A model generated the notes under the pieces. It did no database searches. It had not been told where the DNA came from and worked only from the letters and a program-made list of their open reading frames with translations. DNA of 64,000 nt from Anaeromyxobacter terrae (GTDB lineage: Bacteria; Myxococcota; Myxococcia; Myxococcales; Anaeromyxobacteraceae), in contig NZ_JALCYY010000028.1 of the NCBI RefSeq assembly GCF_022690685.1, positions 1 through 64,000 on the forward strand, in the 5' to 3' direction. Below are positions 1 through 10,500 of the stretch, in pieces. Both the position numbers and the translations under genes were made by a program. Position 1 is the first letter of the stretch, and the number at the start of each line of letters is the position of its first letter.

Positions 1-161
1 GGGCCCCGTCGCGAAGCGACGGGGAGGGACGCAGTCCCTCCCGGCGGGGAACGGTCGCGAACCCGCGAAGCGGGCGCGACCGTTCACGGGCCCCGCCGCG
101 CAGGGGTGGGGTCCCCGACGACGGCGGCCAGCCGTCGACGGGGCGGGGGCGCCAGCCCCCG
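1..161. repeat. Array of five consecutive GC-rich hairpins 3' of nagZ
   Basis: This non-coding stretch is almost entirely made of inverted repeats. The stems are 4-12/16-24 (9 bp, loop GAA), 24-30/34-40 (7 bp, loop GCA), 49-59/75-85 (11 bp) enclosing 62-66/70-74 (5 bp, loop GAA), 113-125/131-143 (12 of 13 bp) and 145-150/155-160 (6 bp). Two of the loops form the sequence GCGAAGC, known for making an unusually stable DNA mini-hairpin. The last hairpin ends 1 base from the nagZ stop codon, so part of the array could act as a terminator, but no T-tract follows. The array runs to the window edge and may continue outside it. Confidence 0.7.
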
Positions 162-1256
162 TTAGATCGTCGGATCGTGCCCGGTGTCGAGCCGCGGAAT
201 GCGCGCGGCGAGGGAGAGGTGCGCGCCGGTGCGAAGGCGGGCGATCACGCCGCGCGGATCGGGGGCGGGGCCGGCGAAGGCGACGAGCCGCTCGACGCGC
301 GCGCGCGCCTCGGCGAGCCGGGCACGCGGAATGCGACCCTCCTCGATCGCGGCGCGGACGAGGTCGATCGCGCGGTGCTGCACGCTGGCGGTGTGGCAGA
401 CGAGGAGCGCGTCCACCCCGGCGGCGACCGCGCCGGGCGCGGCCTCCTCGAGCGGGAAGTGCTCGGCGACGGCCTTCATCTCGAGGTCGTCCGAGATCGC
501 GCAGCCCTGGAAGCCGACCCGCTCCCGCAACAGGCGCATCACCTCCGGCGAGAGCGTCGCGGGCCGGCGCGGGTCGAGCGCCTCGAACACCACGTGCGCG
601 GTCATCACCGAGGCGACGCCCGCGCGCGCGAGCGCCCGGAACGGCAACAGCTCCACCTCCTCGAGGCGGGCGAGGGGATGCGGGAGGCGCGGCAGGTCCT
701 TGTGCGAGTCCTGGCTCGTGTCGCCGTGGCCGGGGAAGTGCTTTGCGCAGGCGGCGACGCCCGCCGACTGGAGCCCCTCCGCGAGCGCCGCTCCGAGCCG
801 GGCGACGGCGGCGGGCTCTCGGGAGAAGGCGCGATCGCCGATCACCGGGTTCGCCGGGTTCGTGTCCACGTCGACGACCGGCGCGTAGTCCTGGTCGATG
901 CCGACGGCGCGCAGCTCCCGGCCGAGGAGCGCGCCGACCTCGCGCGCGAGCGCCGCGTCGCCCGCGTCGCCCAGCGCCCGCATCGGCGGGAGCTCGGTGA
1001 ACCCTTGCGGCTCGCGCAGCCGCGCGACGCGGCCCCCCTCCTGGTCGATCGAGACGAGGAGCGGCCGGCCCGCGGCGGCCTTGAGCGCATGGACGAGCTC
1101 CGCCACCTGCTGCGCGCTCTCGACGTTCCGGCCAAAGAGGATGACGCCGTACACGCCGCGCCGGACGAGCTCCAGCACCTCGGGGGACGGGGTCTTGCCG
1201 TGGAAGCCGACGCAGAAGAGGCCGGCGACGTCGCGATCGAGCGTGGAGGCGGGCAT
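162..1256 (-). CDS. nagZ: Beta-N-acetylhexosaminidase, GH3 family (NagZ-like)
   Basis: A 364-residue glycoside hydrolase of family 3, the usual length for single-domain NagZ. NagZ removes N-acetylglucosamine from anhydromuropeptides during cytoplasmic peptidoglycan recycling. Visible motifs are KHFPGHGDT (172-180) followed by DSHKDLP, the loop that in NagZ carries the catalytic Asp-His pair, and SDDLEMKA (255-262) holding the nucleophile Asp. There is no signal peptide, which fits a cytoplasmic enzyme. The ATG at 1256 is preferred because homology begins at once (GLFCVGF). It is the last gene of the leftward MoxR/VWA cluster, 101 bp after the VWA gene, and may have its own promoter. The call is firm at family level; some GH3 homologues of this size accept other hexosaminides. 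Confidence 0.92.
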   Translation of the reverse strand: MPASTLDRDVAGLFCVGFHGKTPSPEVLELVRRGVYGVILFGRNVESAQQVAELVHALKAAAGRPLLVSIDQEGGRVARLREPQGFTELPPMRALGDAGDAALAREVGALLGRELRAVGIDQDYAPVVDVDTNPANPVIGDRAFSREPAAVARLGAALAEGLQSAGVAACAKHFPGHGDTSQDSHKDLPRLPHPLARLEEVELLPFRALARAGVASVMTAHVVFEALDPRRPATLSPEVMRLLRERVGFQGCAISDDLEMKAVAEHFPLEEAAPGAVAAGVDALLVCHTASVQHRAIDLVRAAIEEGRIPRARLAEARARVERLVAFAGPAPDPRGVIARLRTGAHLSLAARIPRLDTGHDPTI

Positions 1257-1357
1257 CGGCCGCCATCCTAGCCACCCCCGGCCCCGGGGCAAGGTGCCCC
1301 GAGCGGCGGTCGCCCGTCGCCGCGGCGGCCGCTTTGGCGGGGCCCGCGCCGGCGGCG

Positions 1358-3507
1358 TCAGCTGATCAGCAGCCCCTCGAGGAAGAAGGCGGCGAGCGCG
1401 AGGACGAGGAGGATCGACCAGAGCGGGATCGTCCGCCCGGCCCCGGCCGCCTGCGCATCGCCCTCGATCTTGGCGTGCGACTCGCCGCCGAAGTAGGCGG
1501 TGAGCTCCCTCGGCTCGAGGCGCCGGGTGTCCGACTCGCGCGGATCGGGCGAGACGGCGAAGGCGAGGCGCGGCTCGAGCCGATCGCCCTTGCCCTGCGC
1601 CGCCACCTTCACCTGCCACAGGCCTGGCTCGCGCGGCGTCACGACGAGCCCTCCGTGCTCCCCCTCGCGCAGGCCCATCCGCTCGAGCTCGGCCCGCCCG
1701 CGCTCGCGCCCGCCGGGATCGACGAGCGCGACGAGCTTCTCGCCCGGCTCGAGCCGGATCGTCCGCTGCGCGCCGACGACGAGCGCGGGCTCGCGCCGCT
1801 CCTCGAGCCCGCCCGCGAGGAAGCCGGCGAAGCGCTGCATCGCCGGGAGGAAGCTCGTGCGGATGGGCCAGTCGGTCCAGTCGCGGTCGGCGCTCGAGGT
1901 GAAGAGCAGCACCCGCCCGCGGCCGCGCCGCGCCTCGACGAGCGCCGGCGCGCCGTCGTCGAAGCTCGCGAGCACCGTCGCGGGTGCGCCCTTCGGGCCG
2001 GGCTTCGCGAGGACGTAGCGGTAGGTGCGGGCGCCGAGGAACCCCTCGCGCGCCTCGCCCACGAAGATCGAGAGCGCGGGGTGATCCCAGGCCACGTCCG
2101 CGAAGCGCGCCGCCCGCGCCCCGCCCTCGGCGGGCGACGCAGCGGTCTTCACGACGTGGAGCGGCATCGGCAGGAGCTTGCCGAGCTCGCGGTCGTACGC
2201 CTCGGGATCGACCTCGTCGCCGAGCGCGAGGAAGAGTCCGCCGCCGTTCTCCACGAACCGCTCGAGCTCCGCCGCCTTCCCCCCCACGCTGCGCACGTTG
2301 AGGAGGAGCACGACGTCGTACTTGGAGAGGTCCTCGGCGGGGAAGGCGTCCGCGTCCACGAGCTTCGGCCGCACCGGCGAGGCGGGCGAGGCGAGCGCGG
2401 ACTCGACGAAGTAGGCCTCGTCCCGGTAGCGCACCGGCGAGGGCGCGCCGTCGACCACGAGCGCCCTCACCTCGCGCGGCACGACGAGCGCCACGGCGCG
2501 CGCGTCGTCCATCGCGAGCGCGTCCTCCGGAAGCGCCACCTGCAGCACGGCCGGGCCGCCCTGGGGGAAGGCGTAGGAGAGCGCCTTGCGCACGGTGCCG
2601 CCGGCGGGGAGGTCCACGAAGGCGCGAATGGCGGTCTTCGCGCCGGGGCCGGCGCTGGCCGAGAGCCCGAGCGGAACGTCCTTCCGCGCCTCGCCCCCCG
2701 AGCTCGACACGGCGGCGGTGACGCGGTAGCCGCGCGGACCGGCGGCGGGATCGGGCTCGGCGTCGAGGCCGACGACCGCGAGGTTCGGCAGCGCCGCGCC
2801 GCGCGCGGCGTCCTGGACCTTGACCTCGGGGAGGACCTTCCCCTCCGGTCCGTCGATCGCGGGCGGCGGCACGTCGAGCCGCCAGGCGCTCGCGGCGAGA
2901 TCGGTCGCGACGACGACGCGCTTGCCGAGCCGCGCCTGCGCCGGAGGGCTCGCGAGCGCGCGCACCGCCGCGCCGACGCAGGCGGTGAGATCCGAGTGGC
3001 CCGCCCACGCCTCGGCCTGCTCGAGCATCCGGCGCACCGTGGCGCGGTCGAAGCCGGGCGGCTCGGCGGCGGGCGTCTCGCCGCCGCACACGACCGCGGT
3101 GGCGGGCTCGTCGGGCCCGAGCGAGGCGAGGGCGCCGAGCGCGTCGGCGCGGGCACGCTCGAAGAGGGCGCGGCCGCCGAGCCGATAGCGCATGGAGCCG
3201 GAGGCGTCGAGCACGATGGCCGTCGCCTTCGGACCCTCAGCCACCGCGGCGGCCGCCTCGCCCGGCCGCTCCGCGCGCGGCCGCGCGATGGCGAGCGCGG
3301 CGGCGGCGAGGAGGAGGGTGCGCGCGGTGAAGAGGAGCACCTTGCGGATGCGCAGGCGCCGCTGCGTCTCCCGCCGGGCGCGGAGGATGAAGTCGATCGC
3401 CGGGAACGGCGTCGGCCGCGGGCGGCGGCGGAAGAAGAGGTGGATCGCGAGCGGGATCGCCGCGGCGAGGAGGCCCCAGAGGAGCCCGGGGTGGAGGAAG
3501 CCGATGC

Positions 3508-3511
<4 letters not shown>
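1358..3511 (-). CDS. Membrane-anchored VWA-domain protein, BatA/aerotolerance-like
   Basis: A 717-residue protein. The N-terminus has the BatA-type layout of two membrane segments (about 8-26 and 58-76) separated by an Arg/Pro-rich loop. A von Willebrand A domain follows, with MIDAS motif DASGS (102-106). The middle, around 340-410, resembles a class I glutamine-amidotransferase-like fold (a YDVVLLLN strand, then FVENGGGL). A last membrane segment lies within about 20 residues of the C-terminus. Families of this kind are usually encoded beside MoxR and DUF58 proteins and are thought to form metal-dependent assemblies at the inner membrane. Its start overlaps the DUF58 stop as ATGA (3508-3511), indicating translational coupling. 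The molecular substrate is unknown. Confidence 0.85.
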
Positions 3512-4405
<894 letters not shown>

Positions 4406-4413
<8 letters not shown>

Positions 4414-4834
4414 CGGATCCCCGCCCGCCGCCCACTTCCGTGATTTGCGCGATCTCGTCGGGGACCCCCACATCCGTGACTTGTGCGTCCTCGTCGGGGA
4501 CCCGCTCGTGCTGAGCCTGTCGAAGCACGAGCGGGGGCGAGGTGCCAGGCCCGGTCCGAGATCGAGAGAGCTCGGGCAGCGCGGCCCAGTCTCCGCGGAT
4601 CAACGCCTCCTTCTTCGCTCGCGACCAGCCCTTCACCTGCATCTCCCGCTCGAATGCCTCATCGCGCGTCTCGAACTCACAGGAGTACACGAGCTCGACC
4701 GGCCGGCGCGAGGACGTGTGACCGCCGAGCGATCCTTCCTGGTGCTGTGCGACGCGCGTGTCGAGGTCGTCCGTGTGGCCGACGTAGTACGAGCCGTCGG
4801 CGCACCGCAGCATGTACAGGAAGAACGGTTTCAT
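4406..4834 (-). CDS. GIY-YIG nuclease domain protein with repeat-derived C-terminal tail
   Basis: A 142-residue protein. Residues 1-90 form a compact GIY-YIG domain of the small UPF0213 type: YMLRC and YYVGHT (the GIY and YIG equivalents), an Arg in DLDTRVAQH, and the Glu of AFEREMQVKGW. The last 50 residues are not part of the fold. They are translated from palindromic repeat copy 4501-4535 and from two tandem 36-bp units (4434-4469, 4470-4505), giving the 12-residue repeats VPDEDAQVTDVG and VPDEIAQITEVG. The core is bracketed by two oppositely oriented palindromes (4501-4535, 4846-4878) and interrupts a MoxR-DUF58 pair that is usually adjacent. This suggests a mobile or recently inserted nuclease. 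DNA substrate unknown. Confidence 0.85.
4434..4505. repeat. Tandem direct repeat, two 36-bp units
   Basis: Units 4434-4469 and 4470-4505 match at most positions. They share the cores cTCGTCGGGGACCC and TCCGTGA-TTG-GCG. The period of 36 is a multiple of three, so the repeat stays in frame in the tail of the GIY-YIG protein. It abuts palindrome copy 1. Confidence 0.75.
4501..4535. repeat. Palindromic interspersed repeat, copy 1
   Basis: A perfect 12-bp stem (4501-4512 with 4524-4535) flanks the 11-base loop GAGCCTGTCGA. The orientation is opposite to copy 2 at 4846. The element lies inside the 3' part of the GIY-YIG reading frame. Copies elsewhere share the loop and outer stem, while the inner three stem bases change in a compensatory way. 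Confidence 0.85.
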
Positions 4835-4845
4835 TCATCCATCCT

Positions 4846-4878
4846 CCGCTCGCCCTTCGACAGGCTCAGGGCGAGCGG
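4846..4878. repeat. Palindromic interspersed repeat, copy 2
   Basis: A perfect 11-bp stem (4846-4856 with 4868-4878) around the loop TCGACAGGCTC, the reverse complement of the copy 1 loop. The inner stem triplet is CCC/GGG here, against TGC/GCA in copy 1. It sits in the short gap between the moxR-like gene and the GIY-YIG gene. Confidence 0.87.
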
Positions 4879-4911
4879 ATTCACTCACCACGCCGGCAGC
4901 CGCCCCCACGC

Positions 4912-5937
4912 TCACCCCTTCACCTTCTCGAGCAGCCTGCCCACGATCTCGGCGCTCGTCACGCCCTCGCTCTCGGCGCGGAAGTTCGCGATCACGCGGT
5001 GCACGAGGACGTTCTTCGCGAGCGCGCGCACGTCCTCCACGCTCGCCGCCATGCGGCCGTCGAGGATGGCGCGGCTCTTCGCGCCGAGCACGAGGTACTG
5101 GCTCGCGCGCGGGCCGGCGCCCCAGGAGACGTTCTCCTTCACGAAGTCGGGCGCGTCGGGCTCGCCGGGGCGCGTCGAGCGCACCAGGTCCACGGCATAC
5201 TTGATGACGTGGTCGGCGGCGGGGACGCGCAGCACGAGGTCCTGCAGCTCGCGGATCTTGTGCGGCGAGAGGATGCGCCGCAGCGGCGGGCGGGTGGCGA
5301 TGGTGGTGGAGCGGACGATCTCCCGCTCCTCCTGCGCGGTCGGATAGCTCACCGTCACGTAGAACATGAACCGGTCGAGCTGCGCCTCGGGCAGCGGGTA
5401 GGTGCCCTCCTGCTCGATGGGGTTCTGCGTCGCGAACACCAGGAACGGCAGCTCGAGCGGGTAGGTCTCGCCGCCGGCGGTGACGCGGTACTCCTGCATC
5501 GCCTGGAGCAGCGCGGCCTGGGTCTTCGGCGGCGTGCGGTTGATCTCGTCGGCGAGGAGCAGGTTCGCGAAGATCGGGCCGGCCACGAAGCGGAACGCGC
5601 GGCGGCCGGTGGTGTGATCCTCCTCGAGCACGTCGGTGCCCGTGATGTCGGAGGGCATGAGGTCCGGCGTGAACTGGATCCGGTTGAAGGAGAGGTCGAG
5701 GACGTCCGCGACCGTGGAGATGAGGAGCGTCTTCGCGAGCCCGGGGACGCCGACGAACAGGCAGTGCCCGCGCGCGAAGAGCGCGACGAGCAGCGAGTCC
5801 ACGACGTCCTTCTGGCCGACGATACGCTTCTCGATCTCGGCGAGGAGCAGGCGCCGCGCCTCGTGCAGCTCGCGGACGGCCTGGAGGTCGGCGTCGGGGG
5901 TGGGCGGTGCGCTGGTGTCGACGGTCGTGGTGGCCAT
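4912..5937 (-). CDS. MoxR-family AAA+ ATPase
   Basis: A 341-residue MoxR ATPase of normal length. Walker A is GVPGLAKT (63-70), Walker B LLLADEINR (126-134) and sensor 1 ATQNP (169-173); the MoxR signature IEQEGTYPLPEAQLDRF follows. MoxR proteins act as ATP-driven chaperones for VWA/DUF58 partners, both encoded downstream here. I chose the ATG at 5937 because GGAAGAGG lies just upstream; an in-frame ATG at 5958 would add seven residues. The gene follows the peptidase/TPR gene by 24 bp, in line with one operon from 10,844 leftward. Its protein-level substrate cannot be read from the sequence. Confidence 0.93.
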   Translation of the reverse strand: MATTTVDTSAPPTPDADLQAVRELHEARRLLLAEIEKRIVGQKDVVDSLLVALFARGHCLFVGVPGLAKTLLISTVADVLDLSFNRIQFTPDLMPSDITGTDVLEEDHTTGRRAFRFVAGPIFANLLLADEINRTPPKTQAALLQAMQEYRVTAGGETYPLELPFLVFATQNPIEQEGTYPLPEAQLDRFMFYVTVSYPTAQEEREIVRSTTIATRPPLRRILSPHKIRELQDLVLRVPAADHVIKYAVDLVRSTRPGEPDAPDFVKENVSWGAGPRASQYLVLGAKSRAILDGRMAASVEDVRALAKNVLVHRVIANFRAESEGVTSAEIVGRLLEKVKG

Positions 5938-5961
5938 GGCCTCTTCCGATCCCTTCACTGG

Positions 5962-7572
5962 CTAGTGCTCCGCGAGTATCCGCGCAAAGCCGGCCTCCCG
6001 CGAGGCGCCGCCCGGGTCCCCGCTCGCCTCGAGGGCCTTCGCGAGGCCGGCGTGGATCTCCGGGTCGAACGGGTCCTGGCGGTTCGCGAGGAGGAGGTGC
6101 TCCCTCGCGCCCGCGAAGTCCTTGCGGGCGAGGAGGATGCGCGCGAGCCGCACGTGGAGCGCGGCGTAGTCGGGGCTCCAGCCGAGCGCCTCGCGGAGCA
6201 CCCGCTCGGCCTCGGCGTCCGCGCCGGACATCATCGCGGCGAGCGCGTACTGGTTCGAGAGGATCGGCACCCGGGCGCCCACCCGCTGCACGGCCTTGCC
6301 GTACTCGATGCGCGCCGCCGTCCACTTGCCACGCGTGCGCATGATCTCGCCGAGCCGCGCGAAGCCGCGCGCGCGCTCGTCAGGGATCTCCGCCCACTCC
6401 GCCCACTGCCCCGCCTGCTTCGGGTCGTCCTTGAAGCGGAGCTTCGCGAGGGCGTGCTCGCCGCCGCGCGGGAGCGTCCGGCTCGCCATGTGGTGGCGCC
6501 ACTCGCCGAGGAAGCGCGGGAACGGCGCGCCGAGGGCCGCCGAGACCGCCGCCTCGGTCGACTCGCCGCGCGCGAGCGCGTCGAGGATGCGCGGCAGCAC
6601 TGGCGCGCCCCGCTGCTGCACGAGGTACTCGATCGCGAGCGCGACCTGGGCGTAGGCGAGCGCGGCGCGCTCCTGCGAGGGCAGCTTCGCAAGCGAGGGG
6701 TGCATCTCCTCGAAGGTGACGAGCTCGTTCTTCTGCACCGCCTCGCGCACGAGCGCGGCGGACACGGGCGAGATCGGCTCGCCGCCCCCGCGCCAGTCGT
6801 CCTCGAACCACTTCGCGAGCCCCTCCTGCAGCCAGATGGGCGCGCGGTTCCGCGACTTCAGGGTGAGGACGTGGTGCGTGTACTCGTGCGCCGCAGTGTC
6901 GAGCCAGTCGTAGCCCTTGAGGAGCGCCTTGGGCGAGAGGAGCATCAGCTTGTTGAACTTGCAGACCGCGACGGTGCCGGAGGTGCGGATCTCCTGCTCG
7001 GTGAGCGTCGAGACCTTGGCGAGCCCCTTCACGTCGTTCACGATCTCGACCGTGAGCCGGCCCTCCGGCGTGAAGGCGAGGCTCTTCGCGAGGGCGGCGC
7101 GCTGCCGCTCGAGCGCGTCCACGAGGTACGGCACGAGCACCTCGTCCTTGCCCTTCGGGTACGAGACGAGGAAGTGCTCGCTCTCGAAGCGCGCGTCGTC
7201 CTTCGTGACCTCGAGCGCGGCCTTGGCGAGGGCGAGGTAGCCGGCGGGATCGCCGAGGCCCGAGGACTCGACGAGCGGGACCGCCTCCGCGTAGCGCTGC
7301 TCGTAGAAGCGCAGGAGGCCGGCGGCGAGCCGGACCGCCGGCTCGCCGGGGCTCGCGGCGAGGAGCGGCTCGATCACCGCGCGGGCGCCGGCGACGTCCT
7401 CGTCGGCGAGCGTGCGCAGCGCCCCGGAGATCGCGTCGGGGAGCACCGCCTTCGGATGCGCGACGCGCGCCGCCGGCGCGTGAGGGGTGACGTTCTTGCC
7501 CGGCGGCGCGGCGGAGGCCGGGCCCGAGGACAGCGCCGCGAGCAGCGCGACGGCGAGCGCGAGCGGCCTCAC
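5962..7572 (-). CDS. Exported zinc peptidase (peptidase MA-like) with TPR repeats
   Basis: A 536-residue protein with a signal peptide (about 1-21, cleavage near ASA-AP). An N-terminal TPR-like helical part (45-120) precedes a gluzincin-type domain. The zinc motif is HEYTHH at 229-234, with the downstream Glu in WLQEGLAKWF (about 250). TPR-like repeats return at about 400-530. Such proteins are periplasmic or outer-membrane-facing metallopeptidases of the peptidase MA superfamily; the substrate is unknown. Translation starts at GTG 7572, which overlaps the stop of the DUF4175 gene (GTGA), so the two are probably coupled. Sitting between DUF4175 and MoxR suggests a role in the same envelope complex. 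Confidence 0.83.
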   Translation of the reverse strand: MRPLALAVALLAALSSGPASAAPPGKNVTPHAPAARVAHPKAVLPDAISGALRTLADEDVAGARAVIEPLLAASPGEPAVRLAAGLLRFYEQRYAEAVPLVESSGLGDPAGYLALAKAALEVTKDDARFESEHFLVSYPKGKDEVLVPYLVDALERQRAALAKSLAFTPEGRLTVEIVNDVKGLAKVSTLTEQEIRTSGTVAVCKFNKLMLLSPKALLKGYDWLDTAAHEYTHHVLTLKSRNRAPIWLQEGLAKWFEDDWRGGGEPISPVSAALVREAVQKNELVTFEEMHPSLAKLPSQERAALAYAQVALAIEYLVQQRGAPVLPRILDALARGESTEAAVSAALGAPFPRFLGEWRHHMASRTLPRGGEHALAKLRFKDDPKQAGQWAEWAEIPDERARGFARLGEIMRTRGKWTAARIEYGKAVQRVGARVPILSNQYALAAMMSGADAEAERVLREALGWSPDYAALHVRLARILLARKDFAGAREHLLLANRQDPFDPEIHAGLAKALEASGDPGGASREAGFARILAEH

Positions 7573-10500
7573 TTCACGAGCTCCTCGTAGTAGCGCTGCA
7601 CCTCGCCCTTGTAGCGCTCGGGGGCGCCCTGCCTCATCGCGTCGAGCAGGTCCTTGCGGAACTCCTCCGGCACCTTGTACGCCTCCGCGCCCGGGATCTT
7701 CACCTTCTCGCGCGACGCCTCGCGGCCGTCGCCCGACTCCTCGCCGCCTCCCTGCTCGCCGCCGAACGGGAATGGGAAGCCCATCCCGCCCCCGCCGCCG
7801 CCCTTGCCCTGGCGCTTCGCGGCCTCCTCGAGCCCCTTCTGGAAGCGCGAGAGCGCGTCCAGCGCGAGCGCCTGCTCCCCGTGGCCGCGCTGCGGGTTCC
7901 TGTTGCCGAGCTCCGCGGCCGCCTCGCCCATGTGGCCGCGCGACTCGCCGAGCTGCGCCTGCGCCTCCTGCGGGAAGATCGGCGCCTGCTGCATGAGCTC
8001 CCCGAGCTTCTGCTGGAGCCCCTGCGCCTTCTGCTCGAGCCCGCCCTGCTTCTTCGCGAGCTCGCCGAGCCGCTTCTGCGCCTCGGGGGGCAGGACCGAG
8101 CGAGGGTCGGGGAACATCTTCGAGAGCGCGTCGCGGATCTCGCGCGCCTTCGGCACCGCCTGCTCCACCGCCCGGTGCGCCTCGCCGGCCCTGCCCGCCT
8201 CGCGCGGCAGGCCCAGCCCCTGCTGCGGCGAGAGCGCGGCGTCCTCCTCGAGGTAGCGCGAGAGCCGCTCCACCGAGGGCGCCGCCCGCTGCGACGTCTC
8301 CCAGGCGGCCCCCATCTCCTTCATGCCGAGCGCGCGCTCGAGATCCGAGAGCGCCTCGCGCGACTGCTCGTACTCCATCTCGGAGCGGTAGGAGATCCCG
8401 GGCGCCGCGCGCTCCACGTCCTTGCGCGCCTCGCCGGCGAGCTCCGCGAGGCGCTTCACCTCCTGCTCGGAGGCCTTCGTCCGCTCCTGCAGCTTCTTGC
8501 GGTACTCCGCGCGGACCGCCTCGGTCTCGCCGGCGGTGGCCTCCTGCTCGGCCTTCACCTTCTCGAGCTCCTCCTTGAAGGCGAGCATCTCCTTCATGAG
8601 CGCCTGGGCCTTCTCGTCGGGGCGCCCGGCGGTGCGCTGGAGGCCGGCGAGCATCTGGTCCATGGACGACGCCATCTCGTCGAGCGCCTTCATCGCGGCC
8701 TCGACGTCGCCCTTCGCGAGCAGCTTCTCGACCTCGTCGAGCCCGCCCACGAGGTCCTTCGAGCGCGCGAGCTCGGCGAGCGCCTCGGCGTTCATGTGCT
8801 CGTCGTTGAAGCCCTTCGAGAGCTCGGCCATCTGCGAGAGCAGGTCCTTCACGCGTTCCTTCATCCGCCCGATCTCGGCGAGGAGCTCCTTCTTCGCCGC
8901 CTCGGAGGGCGAGGCGCGGTACTTCTCCATGAGCGAGGCGAGGTCGCGGCGGCGGCTCGCGAGGTCCTTCGCGAGCCGGAGGAGATCCTCGGCGCGGCGC
9001 TTGTCGAGGAGCTGCTCGAGGTAGAGGACGCCCTTCTCCAGCTCCTGGTCGAGCTGCGCGTCGAGCGCGGCCATCCCGCGGAGCAGCGAGACGTCGGGGC
9101 GGATGCGCACGCGGATCGCCTGCGCGACCGAGCCGCGCGGGCCCGCGACGCGCCCCGCGGCGGCGCGGATCGCGCCCGCGACATTGGTGAGCGCGTCGGC
9201 GACCTCCCGCGGGCCGGCGCGATCGCGGCGGATGTCCTGCGCCGCCTCGCGCATCCGCTCGTGCAGGTGGCGGGTGCGGACGTCGAGCGCCTGCACCTGC
9301 GCGAGCCGCTCGGCGCTCGTCACCGGCCCGGCCGCGAAGGTCTCGAGCCGATCGCCGAGGACGCCGACGAGCTCCTCGAACACCGCGCGCGAGTTCTCGA
9401 GCACCTGTCTGCGGTGCTCGGCCTCGGAGTAGATCTTGAGCGTGTGCGTCTCGGTGCGGGACTTCTTCGGGCCGGAGACGGTATCCGTGTCGAGCGCCTC
9501 GACCCAGTAATCGAGGCGGTCCCCTTCGGCGAGCTTCGCCGCGGCGAGGTCGAGCTCGTACACGCCGCCGTCGCGGCGCAGCCCCTGCTGCCGGCGCAGC
9601 ACGCGACGCTCCTCCGCGCCGCCGGCGCGCTTCAGGACGAGCGCCGCCTCGGAGAGCCCGACGTCGTCCTCGGCCTGCCACTCGATCGCGACGCGCGCGT
9701 CCACGTCCACCTCGACCTCGCGCTCCGGCGCGGTGATGCGCACCTCCGGGAACGCGTCGGGCTCGACGACGATGGGGATGGGGGGACCCTCCGCGACGAC
9801 CTTCTTGCCGTCCAGGTAGCGGAAGCGATAGCTGCCGCCGTCCGTCACGAGCAGCCGCCCGCGCAGGTCGCGCTTGCCGCCGACCGACAGGGCGTAGCGC
9901 TTCACCGGCTCGGCTGCGCCCGATTTAGTTCGCGGTTCGACAGGCTCACCGCGAGCGGCCTCTTGGGCGGTCGCGGACGATCCGCCCTTGGACTGCGCGC
10001 CGTTCCCACGCTGTCCGTCGCCGGCCGGCTCCGCGCCGCCCGGCTGCGCACCCCTCGCGTGCTGCGCCGCTGGATCGGCCTCGAACACGACGGCGAGCTC
10101 GGCCTGCTTGACGTCGCGGTCGGCGCGCGTCTCGAGCGTGACCTCCGTGCCCTTCGGCGCGCGGATCTCGCCGCCCGTGCCGGAGAGCGTGCGCGGCTCG
10201 CGCTTCATGTACGCCGGGTACTTGAAGGTGAGCTGGATGTCGCCGGTGATGGGATCGGCGGCGGGCGCGGGCGTGCCGGGCGGATCGCCGAGCAGCACGC
10301 GGCCGTAGGCGCGCGCGAGGGGGCCGCCGCCGAGGAGGAAGGCGGCCGCGTAGGCGCCGAGCGCCAGGACGAGCGCGAGCCCGCCCCGCCGCGCCCAGCG
10401 GTCCGGCACCGCGCGGGCGAGGTCCACCACCCGCGCCGCCTCGGCGGTGCGCGCGAGGTGGGCGTCCACGAGCGCGAGCGAGTACCGCCCGCTCGCCTGG

